From Streptococcus oralis (lineage in GTDB: Bacteria > Bacillota > Bacilli > Lactobacillales > Streptococcaceae): 64,000 bases of DNA. The notes beneath the pieces were generated by a model. That model searched no databases, was not told the origin of the DNA, and saw only the letters and a program-made list of their open reading frames with translations. The translations under genes were made by a program, and so were the position numbers. Below, in pieces: positions 25,397 to 35,481 of the stretch. The stretch covers positions 124,001-188,000 of the forward strand of contig NZ_CP065707.1 of assembly GCF_016028255.1 (NCBI RefSeq). Direction: 5' to 3'. Every line of letters starts with the position of its first letter. Within the stretch, counting starts at the first letter, position 1.

Positions 25397-25397
25397 T

Positions 25398-26210
25398 CTA
25401 TTTGTTCAATTCTTGATACAAGTAGCGTATCGGCTGTTTGAGTACTGGATGAATAAAATGGGGAGCTATTTCTTGCAGAGACTCAAGGACAAAGAGGCGT
25501 TCTGCTATATAGGGATGTGGTAAGATGAGGTCGTCTGTATAAATGACTTGGTCTTCTACAAAGAGTAGGTCCAAATCAATCAAACGAGGCCCCCAATGCA
25601 CCTCTCGAACCCGTCCCATTTCTGACTCAATGGCTAACAAAGTTTCTAACAAGACTGGTGCTGGAAGCCATGTTTCTACTTCAATCACCTGATTAGCAAA
25701 ACTAGCTTGTTCTACACCGCCCCAAGGCTCCGTCGTCAAGACACTGGACTCTTTGAGAATATGGATACCACGAACTCGCAGTTTGTCGATAGCTTGTTCC
25801 AAGTTTGCTTGCTTATCCCCCATATTGCTTCCTAGGGCGATAAAGGCTCGCTGCTTACGACGGTGAATGGTCACCGAGCAGGTATCCAATGGTAAATGCA
25901 CGGGAGCCCATGGTTTTTTTAGTTCCAACTCAATCTCTTGGACAAGAGGATAGGTCTCAAAGGTACGTTCAACTAGTTTGTAGGCTACCGTTTCAATCAA
26001 GTCCTCAGTGCTTTCCTGAAACCAAGTCGTCCACTGCTGACACAATTCTCCGTAATGGACAGAAGCTGTCAAATCCAATTCTGTAGCCGCCTTGGTCATA
26101 TCATAAGATAAGCTTGCGGAAATAACAAACTTCTGCCCCAATTCTTTCTCACTTGGAAAAAGACCATGATAGGCAAAAATTTCCAAATCTTTAATCTGCA
26201 GTTGATCCAT
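25398..26210 (-). CDS. sulD: Bifunctional dihydroneopterin aldolase / HPPK (SulD)
   Basis: A 270-residue fusion performing two successive folate steps. Residues 1-118 are dihydroneopterin aldolase ([21 protein letters not shown] with its active-site tyrosine and glutamate). Residues 120-270 are 6-hydroxymethyl-dihydropterin pyrophosphokinase ([38 protein letters not shown]). The fusion is the known pneumococcal SulD arrangement. It is the last gene of folP-folC-folE-sulD. Confidence 0.96.
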   Translation of the reverse strand: MDQLQIKDLEIFAYHGLFPSEKELGQKFVISASLSYDMTKAATELDLTASVHYGELCQQWTTWFQESTEDLIETVAYKLVERTFETYPLVQEIELELKKPWAPVHLPLDTCSVTIHRRKQRAFIALGSNMGDKQANLEQAIDKLRVRGIHILKESSVLTTEPWGGVEQASFANQVIEVETWLPAPVLLETLLAIESEMGRVREVHWGPRLIDLDLLFVEDQVIYTDDLILPHPYIAERLFVLESLQEIAPHFIHPVLKQPIRYLYQELNK

Positions 26211-26252
26211 AACTAGTCCTTTCTAGAAAAATCCGCATGAAGCGGATTCTTT

Positions 26253-26807
26253 TTATAGTCCCATTAAACGATAAGCCTGGTCTCGGAGATCCTTATCGGC
26301 CTCAAACACACCTCGCGCTACAGTTGTCAAGGTTGCCGTGCCTGGCTTTCTGACACCACGCATGCTCATACACATATGCTCGGCCTCAATGACAACAAAG
26401 GCTCCTTTAGCCCCCAGATAGTTCATCAAGGCATCGGCCACTTCGATATTCAACCGTTCTTGAATCTGTGGTTTTTTAGAATAAACTTCAACCGTACGGG
26501 CTAGTTTAGACAAGCCTGCCACACGACCATCTGGAATATAGGCAATGTGCGCTCTCCCATAAAAGGGCAGAAAGTGGTGTTCACACATAGTGTGGAAAAA
26601 AATATCCTTTTCTACCACCATATTGTCATCAATAATCTCAAAGGATTTTGATAGATGTTCCTCCGCTGTCTGACCAAGACCTGAAAAAATCTCTTGGTAC
26701 ATACGGGCTACACGAGCAGGTGTTTCCTGCAATCCCTCGCGATTAGCATCCTCACCGACAGCCTCAATAATCATTTTTACAGCCGTTTCGATCTTTTGTA
26801 TATCCAT
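26253..26807 (-). CDS. folE: GTP cyclohydrolase I (SulC)
   Basis: Converts GTP to dihydroneopterin triphosphate, the first pterin step. 184 residues with the zinc ligands in [20 protein letters not shown] and [15 protein letters not shown]. The start at 26807 lies 44 bases inside the end of folC, so its translation is probably coupled to folC; this overlap is also known for pneumococcal sulB-sulC. Confidence 0.96.
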   Translation of the reverse strand: MDIQKIETAVKMIIEAVGEDANREGLQETPARVARMYQEIFSGLGQTAEEHLSKSFEIIDDNMVVEKDIFFHTMCEHHFLPFYGRAHIAYIPDGRVAGLSKLARTVEVYSKKPQIQERLNIEVADALMNYLGAKGAFVVIEAEHMCMSMRGVRKPGTATLTTVARGVFEADKDLRDQAYRLMGL

Positions 26808-28110
26808 TCTCGTTCTTCCTCTCCATCAGGTAGGCTCTCACTTGGCTCAAGAAATACAAGGAACCTGTGACAATCCTAACTGTTTGTTTCTCTTCTTTTT
26901 TATCTGTCAATTTCTGATCTAAAAACTCCTGCCAACTTTGGTAATTGAGTTTTCTAGACTTAGCTGTCTCTTTCAGCACGCTTTCATCAGTCGCCCGACT
27001 ATCGTCAAAACAAGTCAGAGTCAGTTGACTATTTGGCACCGACTCTAGCAAATCCAACATATCCTCCAAGGCCTTGGTTTTGATACAAGTAAAGAGAATT
27101 TCTTTATGATAGTCAGCAAAGCGTTCTTGCAAAGTATTCAACAAAGCCTTGATAGCATGCGGATTGTGAGCCCCATCTAAAATCATCAGAGGTTCACTAG
27201 ACAGGACCTCCAAACGCCCTGGCCATCTGGTTTCCTCCATGGCTTGAGCAACCAAGTCATTGCTAGCTAATTCTCGCACATCCTCTTGACAAAAAGTATC
27301 AAGTAAAGCTATGGCCATCCCAGCATTCTCTATCTGGTGCAAACCAAGCAGACCTGTTTGAAAGCGACCTTGTCTGACAGGGCTTGTATAGTCAAAGACC
27401 TCGCCTGTCACCACACTTTCTTGATGATGAACCTGATAATCACTCCCATAGGCAAGTCTCGGCGCATTTTTAGCTTCTGCAATAGGGTCTATAACAGCCA
27501 AGGCTTCTGGAGCAATGCAACCTGTCACCAAAGGAATCCCTTGTTTGACAATACCAGCTTTCTGCTCTGCTATGGCTTCCAAGGTGTCACCAAGTAGGGC
27601 CACATGATCCAGTCCAATGGTCGTAATTCCTGTTAGAATCGGCTGACAGACATTAGTACTATCCAAGAGTCCACCCATGCCGACTTCCATGATAGCCACA
27701 TCAACTTTTTCAGTGGCAAAATAATCATAAGCTATGGCTGTGATAATCTCAAACTCGGTCGTTCCTTGTAAATCAGCGACCTTCTCCCCCTCAAGCAAAA
27801 ACTCATAGTCCGCCATTAGAGCTTCTAGTCTAGCTTCTGGGATGGATTTCCCGTTGATGCTAATCTGGTCTGTGTAATGAATGAGATAGGGCGAGCTAAA
27901 AACTCCAACTTTCAACCCCATCTTTTCCAACATATTTTTCAAAAAAGCGATGGTCGAACCTTTACCATTTGTTCCGCCGATATGGATAACCTTGAGTTTG
28001 AGATGGGGATTGCCTCGCAAAGCTAATAGTTCCACCATTCGTTCCAAACCAAAATGCGGTTGGTCCGTCCGGTAGTGAGCAATCCACTGATTGTTTTGAA
28101 TTTCTTTCAT
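26764..28110 (-). CDS. folC: Dihydrofolate synthase / folylpolyglutamate synthase (SulB)
   Basis: Mur-ligase-like enzyme that adds glutamate to dihydropteroate and folates. The 448-residue protein contains [11 protein letters not shown] (P-loop), the [14 protein letters not shown] segment and [10 protein letters not shown]. It starts one codon after the folP stop (ATG 28110, folP stop 28112) and overlaps folE. The tail ([20 protein letters not shown]) reads over the folE start and is probably an unstructured extension produced by the overlap. Confidence 0.95.
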   Translation of the reverse strand: MKEIQNNQWIAHYRTDQPHFGLERMVELLALRGNPHLKLKVIHIGGTNGKGSTIAFLKNMLEKMGLKVGVFSSPYLIHYTDQISINGKSIPEARLEALMADYEFLLEGEKVADLQGTTEFEIITAIAYDYFATEKVDVAIMEVGMGGLLDSTNVCQPILTGITTIGLDHVALLGDTLEAIAEQKAGIVKQGIPLVTGCIAPEALAVIDPIAEAKNAPRLAYGSDYQVHHQESVVTGEVFDYTSPVRQGRFQTGLLGLHQIENAGMAIALLDTFCQEDVRELASNDLVAQAMEETRWPGRLEVLSSEPLMILDGAHNPHAIKALLNTLQERFADYHKEILFTCIKTKALEDMLDLLESVPNSQLTLTCFDDSRATDESVLKETAKSRKLNYQSWQEFLDQKLTDKKEEKQTVRIVTGSLYFLSQVRAYLMERKNENGYTKDRNGCKNDY

Positions 28111-28111
28111 C

Positions 28112-29077
<966 letters not shown>

Positions 29078-29094
29078 TCACCACATTATTTCTC

Positions 29095-29103
29095 TATTTT
29101 ACC
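29095..29103 (-). promoter_or_regulatory. Extended -10 promoter of the folate operon
   Basis: Minus-strand TGGTAAAAT about 40 bases before the folP ATG; no convincing -35. Confidence 0.5.
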
Positions 29104-29159
29104 ATAAAAAGAAAAAGATGGATACGCTAGCATTTATCTTTTCCAAGTAAGGAAATGGT

Positions 29160-29867
29160 TTAGAAAGGCAAGCCTACATTTCGACTAATCAAAACCAGTA
29201 AAGCCAGCAAACAAAAGGCGATACCATTGACAATCATATGAAGCAAGATTGACATCTCTAAACGTTCTGTTCTGTAGGCTGTCCAAGTTAAAACTGTCGA
29301 CATTCCTCCATAGATAAGGAGAGAAGGCAGATTGGTCGGTGTGTGGAGCAAGGCAAAGACGACTGCACCTACAAGATAACCCAACTTCTCCTTCCCACGG
29401 AAGATCTTTTTAGGGATAATTCCACGACACAATATTTCCTCACAAATGGGAGCAATCAGAACCAGTAAGAAAAAACTGGAAATCAGCGAGCTATTCTGAA
29501 CCAGATTATTAATAGTTGATTGATTGCTGGTCGTAGATTCATTCATCAGACGAAGCAAGGCAGAGCCGAATAAGTTACTTGTGAAAATAACCAAATAACT
29601 CAAAACCAAGCGGGCTAGATCTTTTGCCTTGAAAAAAGAAAGATTGAAGGTCGCAATCTCTGTTTTTCGCGCACTAAAGATAAAAACAGTTAGAATAACA
29701 ACCGACAGCAAAGCCACTAAGAGTCCTGACTGGAGGAGTGGGAATTGTCTAGCGAATAAAAGGGCAGATAAAATTAAAGGAAGTTGGGATAACACCAATC
29801 CTATTAAAAAAATCAACACCCATATTCCTCTATCCAGAATTTCTTGCCAGATACTTTTTTTCTTCAT
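29160..29867 (-). CDS. CPBP family intramembrane glutamic endopeptidase
   Basis: A 235-residue membrane protein of the CAAX protease/bacteriocin-processing family, with about seven hydrophobic helices. The catalytic motif is IAPICEEILCRGII (EExxxR), and the second and third motifs are FALLHTP and HMIVNGIAF. Members in streptococci are often tied to bacteriocin immunity, but no bacteriocin gene is near, so function is open. ATG 29867 follows AAGGAGG. Confidence 0.88.
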   Translation of the reverse strand: MKKKSIWQEILDRGIWVLIFLIGLVLSQLPLILSALLFARQFPLLQSGLLVALLSVVILTVFIFSARKTEIATFNLSFFKAKDLARLVLSYLVIFTSNLFGSALLRLMNESTTSNQSTINNLVQNSSLISSFFLLVLIAPICEEILCRGIIPKKIFRGKEKLGYLVGAVVFALLHTPTNLPSLLIYGGMSTVLTWTAYRTERLEMSILLHMIVNGIAFCLLALLVLISRNVGLPF

Positions 29868-29885
29868 GATATACCTCCTTATAAT

Positions 29886-29906
29886 AAAAAGGGGAGGACC
29901 CCCTTT
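29886..29906 (-). terminator. Terminator of the purine permease gene
   Basis: AAAGGGG (29888-29894) and CCCCTTT (29900-29906) around a five-base loop, with a minus-strand T-run. It is immediately followed by the ribosome site of the CPBP gene. Confidence 0.75.
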
Positions 29907-29920
29907 CTATATTATACCAT

Positions 29921-31339
29921 TTATAGCGCCATGCTGATATAGTTCAGGATAAACAAGGCATCCAAAATCCAAATCATCACGTGCACATCCTTGGCTTGAC
30001 CTTTGACAAGTTTTGTCAAGGTGTAAGTCAAGAAACCAACTGCAATCCCTTGAGTGATTGAGTAGCTGAATCCCATGAAGATCGATGTAAAGAAGGCAGG
30101 AACAGCCTCAGCCATATCATCCCAAGGAATGTTTTTCAAGTTAGAAAGCATCATGATTCCGACGATGATCAAAATTGGTGCTGTTGCAGCTGTCGGAACA
30201 ATCGCTAGAAGTGGGCTAAAGAAGCTAGAGAGAGCAAAACAGATCGCAACTACTAGGGCTGTCAAACCAGTACGTCCACCAGCGCCGATACCCGCCGCAG
30301 ACTCAACATAAGTCGTAACGTTTGAAGTACCTGCAATGGCACCTACTGAAGTCGCCACCAAGTCAGAGTAAAGAGCCTTGTCCAATTTAACTGACTCATG
30401 GTTTTCACCACTTGTCGCAACGATACCAACTTTTTCACCAGTACCGATAAGAGTACCAATTGTATCAAAAATATCCGTTAGTGAGAAGGCAAGAATAGCC
30501 ATCAAGGTTTCTGGTAAACGTGAAGTGTTTGAAATCAAAGATCCTAAACCTTCTGAGCCCAGAGCGGCACCAAACAAAGTCCCAAGGTCATTAACTGCTG
30601 ATGAAAGATTGTTGCTAGCGAAGTCAATCCCTGATAATTTCACAACACCAACAGCAATGGCAAGCACAGTCGTTGTTAAAATAGAAAGAATGATTCCACC
30701 TTTGATGCCTTTAACAACAAAGAAGATGGTAATAGCCAGACCAGCAAGAGCCACCAATACTGCTGGAGTATTGAAGTCTACCAATCCTGGAACGGCTGCT
30801 GAGTTTGCAGTAAGTGCAGCTTGAGCCTTGTCTGCTCCTTCACCTGCTACAGTATAAGTACCTGGGTCAATTGAGAATTTCAAGAGACCAGCATTCTTAA
30901 TCCCAACATAGGCAAGGAAAACACCAATACCAGCCGAAATAGCTGAACGAAGTGTTGTAGGAATGGATTCGATGATCATTTTACGAACATTTGTCAAAGT
31001 GATAATCAGTGAAATAATTCCACAAATGAAGACCATACCAAGAGCTTCTTTCCAAGTATAGCCCATCCCAAACACAACCGTAAATGTGAAGAAGGCATTG
31101 AGTCCCATACCTGGTGCTTGTGCGTATGGCAAATTAGCATAGAAGGCCATCATCAAAGTACCAACTACAGAACCGATAATTGTTGCCAAGAACACACCTT
31201 GAACAGGCATCCCTGTTTGTGAAAGCATTTGAGGGTTTACAAAGAGAATATAACTCATTGCAAAGAATGTTGTTAAACCAGCAAGCACCTCTGTACGGAC
31301 ATCTGTCCCGTGCTCTTTTAGTTTAAATAGTTTGTCCAT
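29921..31339 (-). CDS. NCS2 family guanine/hypoxanthine permease (AzgA/PbuG type)
   Basis: A 472-residue purine-proton symporter with about 12-14 helices. The family signatures are AGLTTFFAMSYILFVNPQML, QAPGMGLNAFFTFTVV, FSLTDIFDTIGTLIG and YVESAAGIGAGGRTGLTA. These place it in the AzgA branch (guanine, hypoxanthine, adenine) rather than the uracil or xanthine branches. ATG 31339 follows AAAAGGAG. A PurBox-like sequence lies between the -10 and the start codon, suggesting PurR control. Confidence 0.9.
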   Translation of the reverse strand: MDKLFKLKEHGTDVRTEVLAGLTTFFAMSYILFVNPQMLSQTGMPVQGVFLATIIGSVVGTLMMAFYANLPYAQAPGMGLNAFFTFTVVFGMGYTWKEALGMVFICGIISLIITLTNVRKMIIESIPTTLRSAISAGIGVFLAYVGIKNAGLLKFSIDPGTYTVAGEGADKAQAALTANSAAVPGLVDFNTPAVLVALAGLAITIFFVVKGIKGGIILSILTTTVLAIAVGVVKLSGIDFASNNLSSAVNDLGTLFGAALGSEGLGSLISNTSRLPETLMAILAFSLTDIFDTIGTLIGTGEKVGIVATSGENHESVKLDKALYSDLVATSVGAIAGTSNVTTYVESAAGIGAGGRTGLTALVVAICFALSSFFSPLLAIVPTAATAPILIIVGIMMLSNLKNIPWDDMAEAVPAFFTSIFMGFSYSITQGIAVGFLTYTLTKLVKGQAKDVHVMIWILDALFILNYISMAL

Positions 31340-31357
31340 GTTTAATCTCCTTTTGTT

Positions 31358-31370
31358 TTTTACGAACAAT
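31358..31370 (+). promoter_or_regulatory. PurBox-like sequence in the purine permease leader
   Basis: TTTTACGAACAAT matches 11 of 13 positions of the lactococcal PurBox AWWWCCGAACWWT as I remember it. It lies between the extended -10 (TGATATAAT, 31377-31385 minus strand) and the start codon. The regulator gene purR is at 5.8 kb. Confidence 0.4.
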
Positions 31371-31525
31371 GAGAGTATTATATCATTTATCATTCACCTT
31401 TTCAATATGTTTGTTTGATTTATTTAACAAAATGAAATGTTTATTTTTTGTTTTGAGTCTGTTTTTCTTCTTTCTTTTTGATATAATAGTAGACATCTTA
31501 TCTGGAATGTACTAGGAAGGTTTAT

Positions 31526-32338
31526 ATGACTAAAAAAATTATCGCAGTCGATTTGGACGGAACCCTGCTCAACTCAGAGAGTAAGATTTCAGATTTTACT
31601 CGAAACACAATTAAACGAATTGCTGAAAAAGGCCACCATGTCATCATCACTACTGGGCGCCCTTACCGTATGGCAAAAGAATTTTATCAGGAACTAGAGT
31701 TGCACACACCTATGATCAACTTCAACGGTTCCCTTACCCATCTACCTGGGCAGACTTGGGAACACGAAAAGTGCTTGACCTTGGACAAAAAATACCTCTT
31801 AGACATGGTCAAACGCAAAGAGGATATCCAAGCCGACTTTATTGCAGGAGAATACCGCAAGAAATTTTATATCACGGCTCCTAATGAAGAAATTGCCAAT
31901 CCCAAACTATTTGGTGTAGAAAATTTCCAACCAGAAAATCAATTCAAATCTGAATTGGTGACCAAGGACCCTAACTGTATCCTCTTGCAAACAAGAGTCG
32001 ATGATAAATACGCGCTAGCAGATGAGATGAATCGTTTTTACCAACACCAACTAGCAATTAATACCTGGGGAGGACCCCTCAACATTCTCGAATGTACACC
32101 AAAAGGGGTCAACAAAGCCTTTGCCTTAGAATACTTACTCAATGTTATGAACCGTGACAGACAAGATTTGATTGCCTTTGGTGATGAGCATAATGATACC
32201 GAAATGTTGGCATTTGCAGGCAAGGGATATGCCATGAAAAATGCCAATCCCGATTTGCTACCATATGCAGATGAACAACTCTCTCTGACAAACGATGAAG
32301 ATGGTGTTGCCCATACCCTACAAGATTTGTTCCTATGA
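31526..32338 (+). CDS. Cof-type HAD-IIB phosphatase
   Basis: A 270-residue cytosolic phosphatase with AVDLDGTLLNSES (nucleophile D8), IITTGRPYRMA, and the terminal DD motif IAFGDEHNDTEMLAFAGKG. Substrates in this family are sugar phosphates or nucleotide precursors; none can be assigned. ATG 31526 follows AGGAAGG, and TGATATAAT (31479-31487) gives an extended -10. It is divergent from the purine permease and upstream of manLMN. Confidence 0.92.
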   Translation: MTKKIIAVDLDGTLLNSESKISDFTRNTIKRIAEKGHHVIITTGRPYRMAKEFYQELELHTPMINFNGSLTHLPGQTWEHEKCLTLDKKYLLDMVKRKEDIQADFIAGEYRKKFYITAPNEEIANPKLFGVENFQPENQFKSELVTKDPNCILLQTRVDDKYALADEMNRFYQHQLAINTWGGPLNILECTPKGVNKAFALEYLLNVMNRDRQDLIAFGDEHNDTEMLAFAGKGYAMKNANPDLLPYADEQLSLTNDEDGVAHTLQDLFL

Positions 32339-32343
32339 CACTC

Positions 32344-32370
32344 AAAAAGTTAGCTTGTGCTAGCTTTTTT
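32344..32370 (+). terminator. Terminator of the Cof phosphatase gene
   Basis: AAAAAGTTAGC, loop TTGT, GCTAGCTTTTTT (one G-U pair), six bases after the stop. Confidence 0.85.
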
Positions 32371-32474
32371 GATTTTCACAATTTTTCAATTAATCGGCCT
32401 GTTTTCATTTTTTTATATTAAATTACTCCCTTATCTTTTTAAACATTTCTACAAAAGGTTTATATATTAACATT

Positions 32475-32489
32475 TTGTAAGCGAGTTTT
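32475..32489 (+). promoter_or_regulatory. Second, weaker cre-like site upstream of manL
   Basis: TTGTAAGCGAGTTTT matches the cre consensus except two positions and lies about 50 bases upstream of the -35. Confidence 0.4.
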
Positions 32490-32522
32490 CATTGAAAACC
32501 AATACATATTTATAAGAAATGG

Positions 32523-32551
32523 TTGATTTTTGTTTGAAAACGGTTTATACT
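32523..32551 (+). promoter_or_regulatory. manLMN promoter
   Basis: TTGATT (32523-32528), 17 bases, TATACT (32546-32551). The predicted leader is about 57 bases. It is overlapped by a cre-like site and followed directly by a CiaR direct repeat. Confidence 0.75.
32534..32548 (+). promoter_or_regulatory. cre-like CcpA site overlapping the manL promoter
   Basis: TTGAAAACGGTTTAT matches the cre consensus at 14 of 15 positions and covers the spacer and part of the -10; nearly the same 15-mer occurs at pflA. Confidence 0.65.
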
Positions 32552-32561
32552 TAAAGTTAGG

Positions 32562-32578
32562 CTTAAAGTTTTCTTAAA
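32562..32578 (-). promoter_or_regulatory. CiaR box over the manL transcription start region
   Basis: On the minus strand TTTAAG-AAAAC-TTTAAG matches the pneumococcal CiaR direct repeat TTTAAG-N5-TTTAAG at every defined base. A third CTTAAA lies at 32550-32555. It sits about 4-20 bases after the predicted start point, so binding would be expected to repress manLMN. Confidence 0.65.
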
Positions 32579-32614
32579 CAAATAGTCAAACATTTTAAAG
32601 GAGGAATGACAATA

Positions 32615-33604
32615 ATGAGTATCGGAATCATTATTGCGAGCCACGGCGAATTTGCTGCGGGTATTCATCAGTCTGGATCTATGATCTTTGGTGAACAAGA
32701 AAAGGTTCAAGTTGTAACCTTTATGCCAAATGAAGGTCCAGATGATCTTTACGCTAAATTCAACAACGCTGTGGCTGCATTTGACGCAGAAGATGAGGTT
32801 CTAGTATTGGCTGACCTTTGGAGTGGATCTCCATTCAACCAAGCTAGCCGCGTGATGGGAGAAAATCCAGAACGTAAGTTTGCCATCATCACTGGACTTA
32901 ACTTGCCGATGTTGATCCAAGCCTACACTGAGCGCCTTATGGACGCTAATGCAGGTGTGGAAAAAGTCGCTGCGAATATCATTAAAGAAGCCAAAGATGG
33001 CATCAAGGCTCTTCCAGAAGAGCTTAACCCAGTTGAGGAAGTTGCCACTGCTGCAGCTGCTCCTGCTGCCCAAGCTGCTATTCCAGAAGGAACTGTTATC
33101 GGTGACGGTAAACTGAAAATCAATCTTGCCCGTCTTGACACTCGTCTCCTTCACGGTCAGGTTGCGACTGCTTGGACTCCAGATTCAAAAGCAAATCGTA
33201 TCATCGTTGCTTCAGACAACGTCGCAAACGACGATCTTCGTAAAGAATTGATCAAACAAGCAGCTCCTAACGGAGTAAAAGCCAACGTTGTTCCAATCCA
33301 AAAATTGATTGACGTTGCAAAAGACCCACGTTTCGGTGACACTCATGCCCTTATCTTGTTTGAAACTCCGCAAGATGCACTTCGTGCTATCGAAGGTGGC
33401 GTGCCAATCAAGACCCTTAACGTTGGTTCTATGGCTCACTCAACAGGTAAAACAATGATTAACAACGTTTTGTCTATGGACAAAGAAGACGTTGCAACCT
33501 TTGAAAAAATGCGTGACCTCGGTGTTGAATTTGACGTACGTAAAGTACCAAACGACACGAAAAAAGATTTGTTTGACTTGATTAACAAAGCAAACGTTCA
33601 ATAA
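32615..33604 (+). CDS. manL: Mannose-family PTS IIAB component
   Basis: Phosphorylates incoming glucose, mannose and related sugars. 329 residues: IIA domain about 1-130 with the phospho-histidine in [11 protein letters not shown] (H10), an Ala/Pro-rich linker ([14 protein letters not shown], about 145-160), then the IIB domain with the second histidine in [18 protein letters not shown] 32615 has AAAGGAGG ten bases upstream and gives the conserved [11 protein letters not shown]; the ATG at 32606 is too close to the ribosome site. Product of the manLMN operon, under apparent CcpA and CiaR control. Confidence 0.96.
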   Translation: MSIGIIIASHGEFAAGIHQSGSMIFGEQEKVQVVTFMPNEGPDDLYAKFNNAVAAFDAEDEVLVLADLWSGSPFNQASRVMGENPERKFAIITGLNLPMLIQAYTERLMDANAGVEKVAANIIKEAKDGIKALPEELNPVEEVATAAAAPAAQAAIPEGTVIGDGKLKINLARLDTRLLHGQVATAWTPDSKANRIIVASDNVANDDLRKELIKQAAPNGVKANVVPIQKLIDVAKDPRFGDTHALILFETPQDALRAIEGGVPIKTLNVGSMAHSTGKTMINNVLSMDKEDVATFEKMRDLGVEFDVRKVPNDTKKDLFDLINKANVQ

Positions 33605-33608
33605 TTAG

Positions 33609-33642
33609 AATCTTCTTCTTTCGAACTCTTGGAAGAAAGATT
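33609..33642 (+). other. Intercistronic hairpin between manL and manM
   Basis: AATCTTCTTC (33609-33618) pairs with GAAG-A-AAGATT (33632-33642) with one bulge. There is no proper U-tract, so it looks like an RNA stability or processing element rather than a terminator. Confidence 0.4.
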
Positions 33643-33681
33643 TTACACTTTATTAAAATTAAATAGAAAAGGAATAAAACC

Positions 33682-34494
33682 ATGTCAGATATTTCAATCA
33701 TTTCTGCTATCTTGGTTGTAGTTGTTGCCTTCCTTGCAGGTCTTGAAGGTATCCTCGACCAATTCCAATTCCATCAACCAATCGTCGCATGTACCCTTAT
33801 CGGACTTGCAACAGGTAACCTCGAAGCAGGTGTTATGCTTGGTGGATCTCTTCAAATGATCGCCCTTGGTTGGGCTAACATCGGAGCTGCCGTAGCTCCT
33901 GACGCTGCTCTTGCATCTGTTGCTGCAGCGATTATCTTGATCAAAGGTGGTAACTTTACTACTGAAGGTATCGCCGTTGCAACGGCAACAGCTATCCCTC
34001 TTGCCGTAGCTGGACTATTCTTGACAATGATTGTTCGTACAATCTCAGTTGCCTTGGTTCACTCTGCTGACGCTGCTGCTAAAGATGGAAACATTGCGGC
34101 TGTTGAACGCGCTCACTACTTTGCCCTTATTCTTCAGGGTCTTCGTATCGCGATCCCTGCAGCCTTCCTTATCGCTATCCCAGCTTCTGCTGTTAAAGAC
34201 GCTCTTGGCCTAATGCCAGAATGGTTGAATGGTGGTATGGCTGTCGGTGGTGCTATGGTCGTTGCCGTTGGTTACGCTATGGTTATCAACATGATGGCAA
34301 CTCGTGAAGTATGGCCATTCTTCGCTATCGGTTTCGCTCTTGCAGCTATTTCTCAATTGACTTTGATTGCCCTTGGTGTCATCGGTGTTGCCCTTGCCTT
34401 CATCTACCTTAACCTTTCAAAACAAGGTGGAAACGGTGGCGGCGGAGCTGCAACTTCTAACGACCCAATCGGTGATATCCTAGAAGACTACTAG
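33682..34494 (+). CDS. manM: Mannose-family PTS IIC component
   Basis: A 270-residue membrane channel subunit with about seven to nine helices; GLATGNLEAGVMLGGSLQMIALGWANIGAAVAPD carries, in pieces, the sugar-binding GGSLQ and GWANIGAA signatures. It ends in a Gly-rich tail. RBS AAAAGGA before ATG 33682. It forms the translocation unit with ManN; in streptococci this complex is also a receptor for class IIa-type bacteriocins. Confidence 0.96.
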   Translation: MSDISIISAILVVVVAFLAGLEGILDQFQFHQPIVACTLIGLATGNLEAGVMLGGSLQMIALGWANIGAAVAPDAALASVAAAIILIKGGNFTTEGIAVATATAIPLAVAGLFLTMIVRTISVALVHSADAAAKDGNIAAVERAHYFALILQGLRIAIPAAFLIAIPASAVKDALGLMPEWLNGGMAVGGAMVVAVGYAMVINMMATREVWPFFAIGFALAAISQLTLIALGVIGVALAFIYLNLSKQGGNGGGGAATSNDPIGDILEDY

Positions 34495-34508
34495 AAAGGG
34501 GAACAATC

Positions 34509-35420
34509 ATGGCTGAAAAAATTCAATTATCAAAATCAGATCGTCAAAAAGTTTGGTGGCGTTCACAATTCCTTCAAGGTTCTTGGAACTATGAACGTAT
34601 GCAAAACTTGGGTTGGGCTTACTCATTGATCCCAGCTATCAAAAAATTGTACACTAAAAAAGAAGACCAAGCGGCTGCTCTTGAGCGTCACCTTGAGTTC
34701 TTTAACACTCATCCATACGTAGCTGCTCCAATCATGGGGGTTACTCTTGCTCTTGAAGAAGAACGCGCTAACGGTGTTGAAATCGACGACGCGGCTATCC
34801 AAGGGGTTAAAATCGGTATGATGGGACCTCTTGCTGGTATCGGTGACCCAGTCTTCTGGTTTACAGTTCGTCCTATCCTTGGAGCCCTTGGTGCTTCACT
34901 TGCTGCATCTGGTAACCTTGTTGGTCCCCTTCTCTTCTTCTTCGGATGGAATGCTATCCGTATGGCCTTCCTATGGTACACACAAGAGTTCGGTTACAAA
35001 GCTGGATCTGAAATCACTAAAGACATGTCTGGTGGTATCTTGAAGGACATCACCAAAGGAGCTTCTATCCTCGGTATGTTCATCCTTGCCGTTCTTGTAC
35101 AACGTTGGGTATCTATCAACTTTACTGTTAACCTTCCAGGTAAACAATTGGCTGAAGGAGCTTACATCAACTTCCCAGAAGGACCTGTATCAGGTGCTGA
35201 ATTGAAAGGAATCCTTGGTCAAGCACTTGGTGGATTGAGCCTAGATAAGATTCAACCACAAACTCTCCAAGGCCAGTTGAACTCATTGATTCCAGGATTG
35301 ATGGGACTTCTCCTTACTTTCCTCTGCATGTGGTTGCTTAAGAAAAAAGTATCACCAATCACAATCATCCTTGCTCTCTTTGCAGTAGGTATCGCAGCTC
35401 GTTTCTTCGGTATCATGTAA
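34509..35420 (+). CDS. manN: Mannose-family PTS IID component
   Basis: A 303-residue partner of ManM. Motifs: RSQFLQGSWNYERMQNLG, YVAAPIMGVTLALEE, GMMGPLAGIGDPVFW. It starts 14 bases after manM with AAAGGGG upstream. C-terminal helices end LFAVGIAARFFGIM. Last gene of the operon, closed by a strong bidirectional terminator. Confidence 0.96.
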   Translation: MAEKIQLSKSDRQKVWWRSQFLQGSWNYERMQNLGWAYSLIPAIKKLYTKKEDQAAALERHLEFFNTHPYVAAPIMGVTLALEEERANGVEIDDAAIQGVKIGMMGPLAGIGDPVFWFTVRPILGALGASLAASGNLVGPLLFFFGWNAIRMAFLWYTQEFGYKAGSEITKDMSGGILKDITKGASILGMFILAVLVQRWVSINFTVNLPGKQLAEGAYINFPEGPVSGAELKGILGQALGGLSLDKIQPQTLQGQLNSLIPGLMGLLLTFLCMWLLKKKVSPITIILALFAVGIAARFFGIM

Positions 35421-35443
35421 TCCAAGCCATCGAGAATATAGAT

Positions 35444-35476
35444 AAAAAGAATCAGGATTAAACCCTGATTCTTTTT
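35444..35476. terminator. Bidirectional terminator between manN and the P-type ATPase
   Basis: Perfect 13-bp stem AAAAAGAATCAGG / CCTGATTCTTTTT (35444-35456, 35464-35476) between convergent genes. Confidence 0.93.
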
Positions 35477-35481
35477 GTGTG

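Noticed and set aside
29160..29867. Bacteriocin immunity role for the CPBP protease
   Set aside because: No bacteriocin precursor or transporter gene nearby; kept as a general protease.
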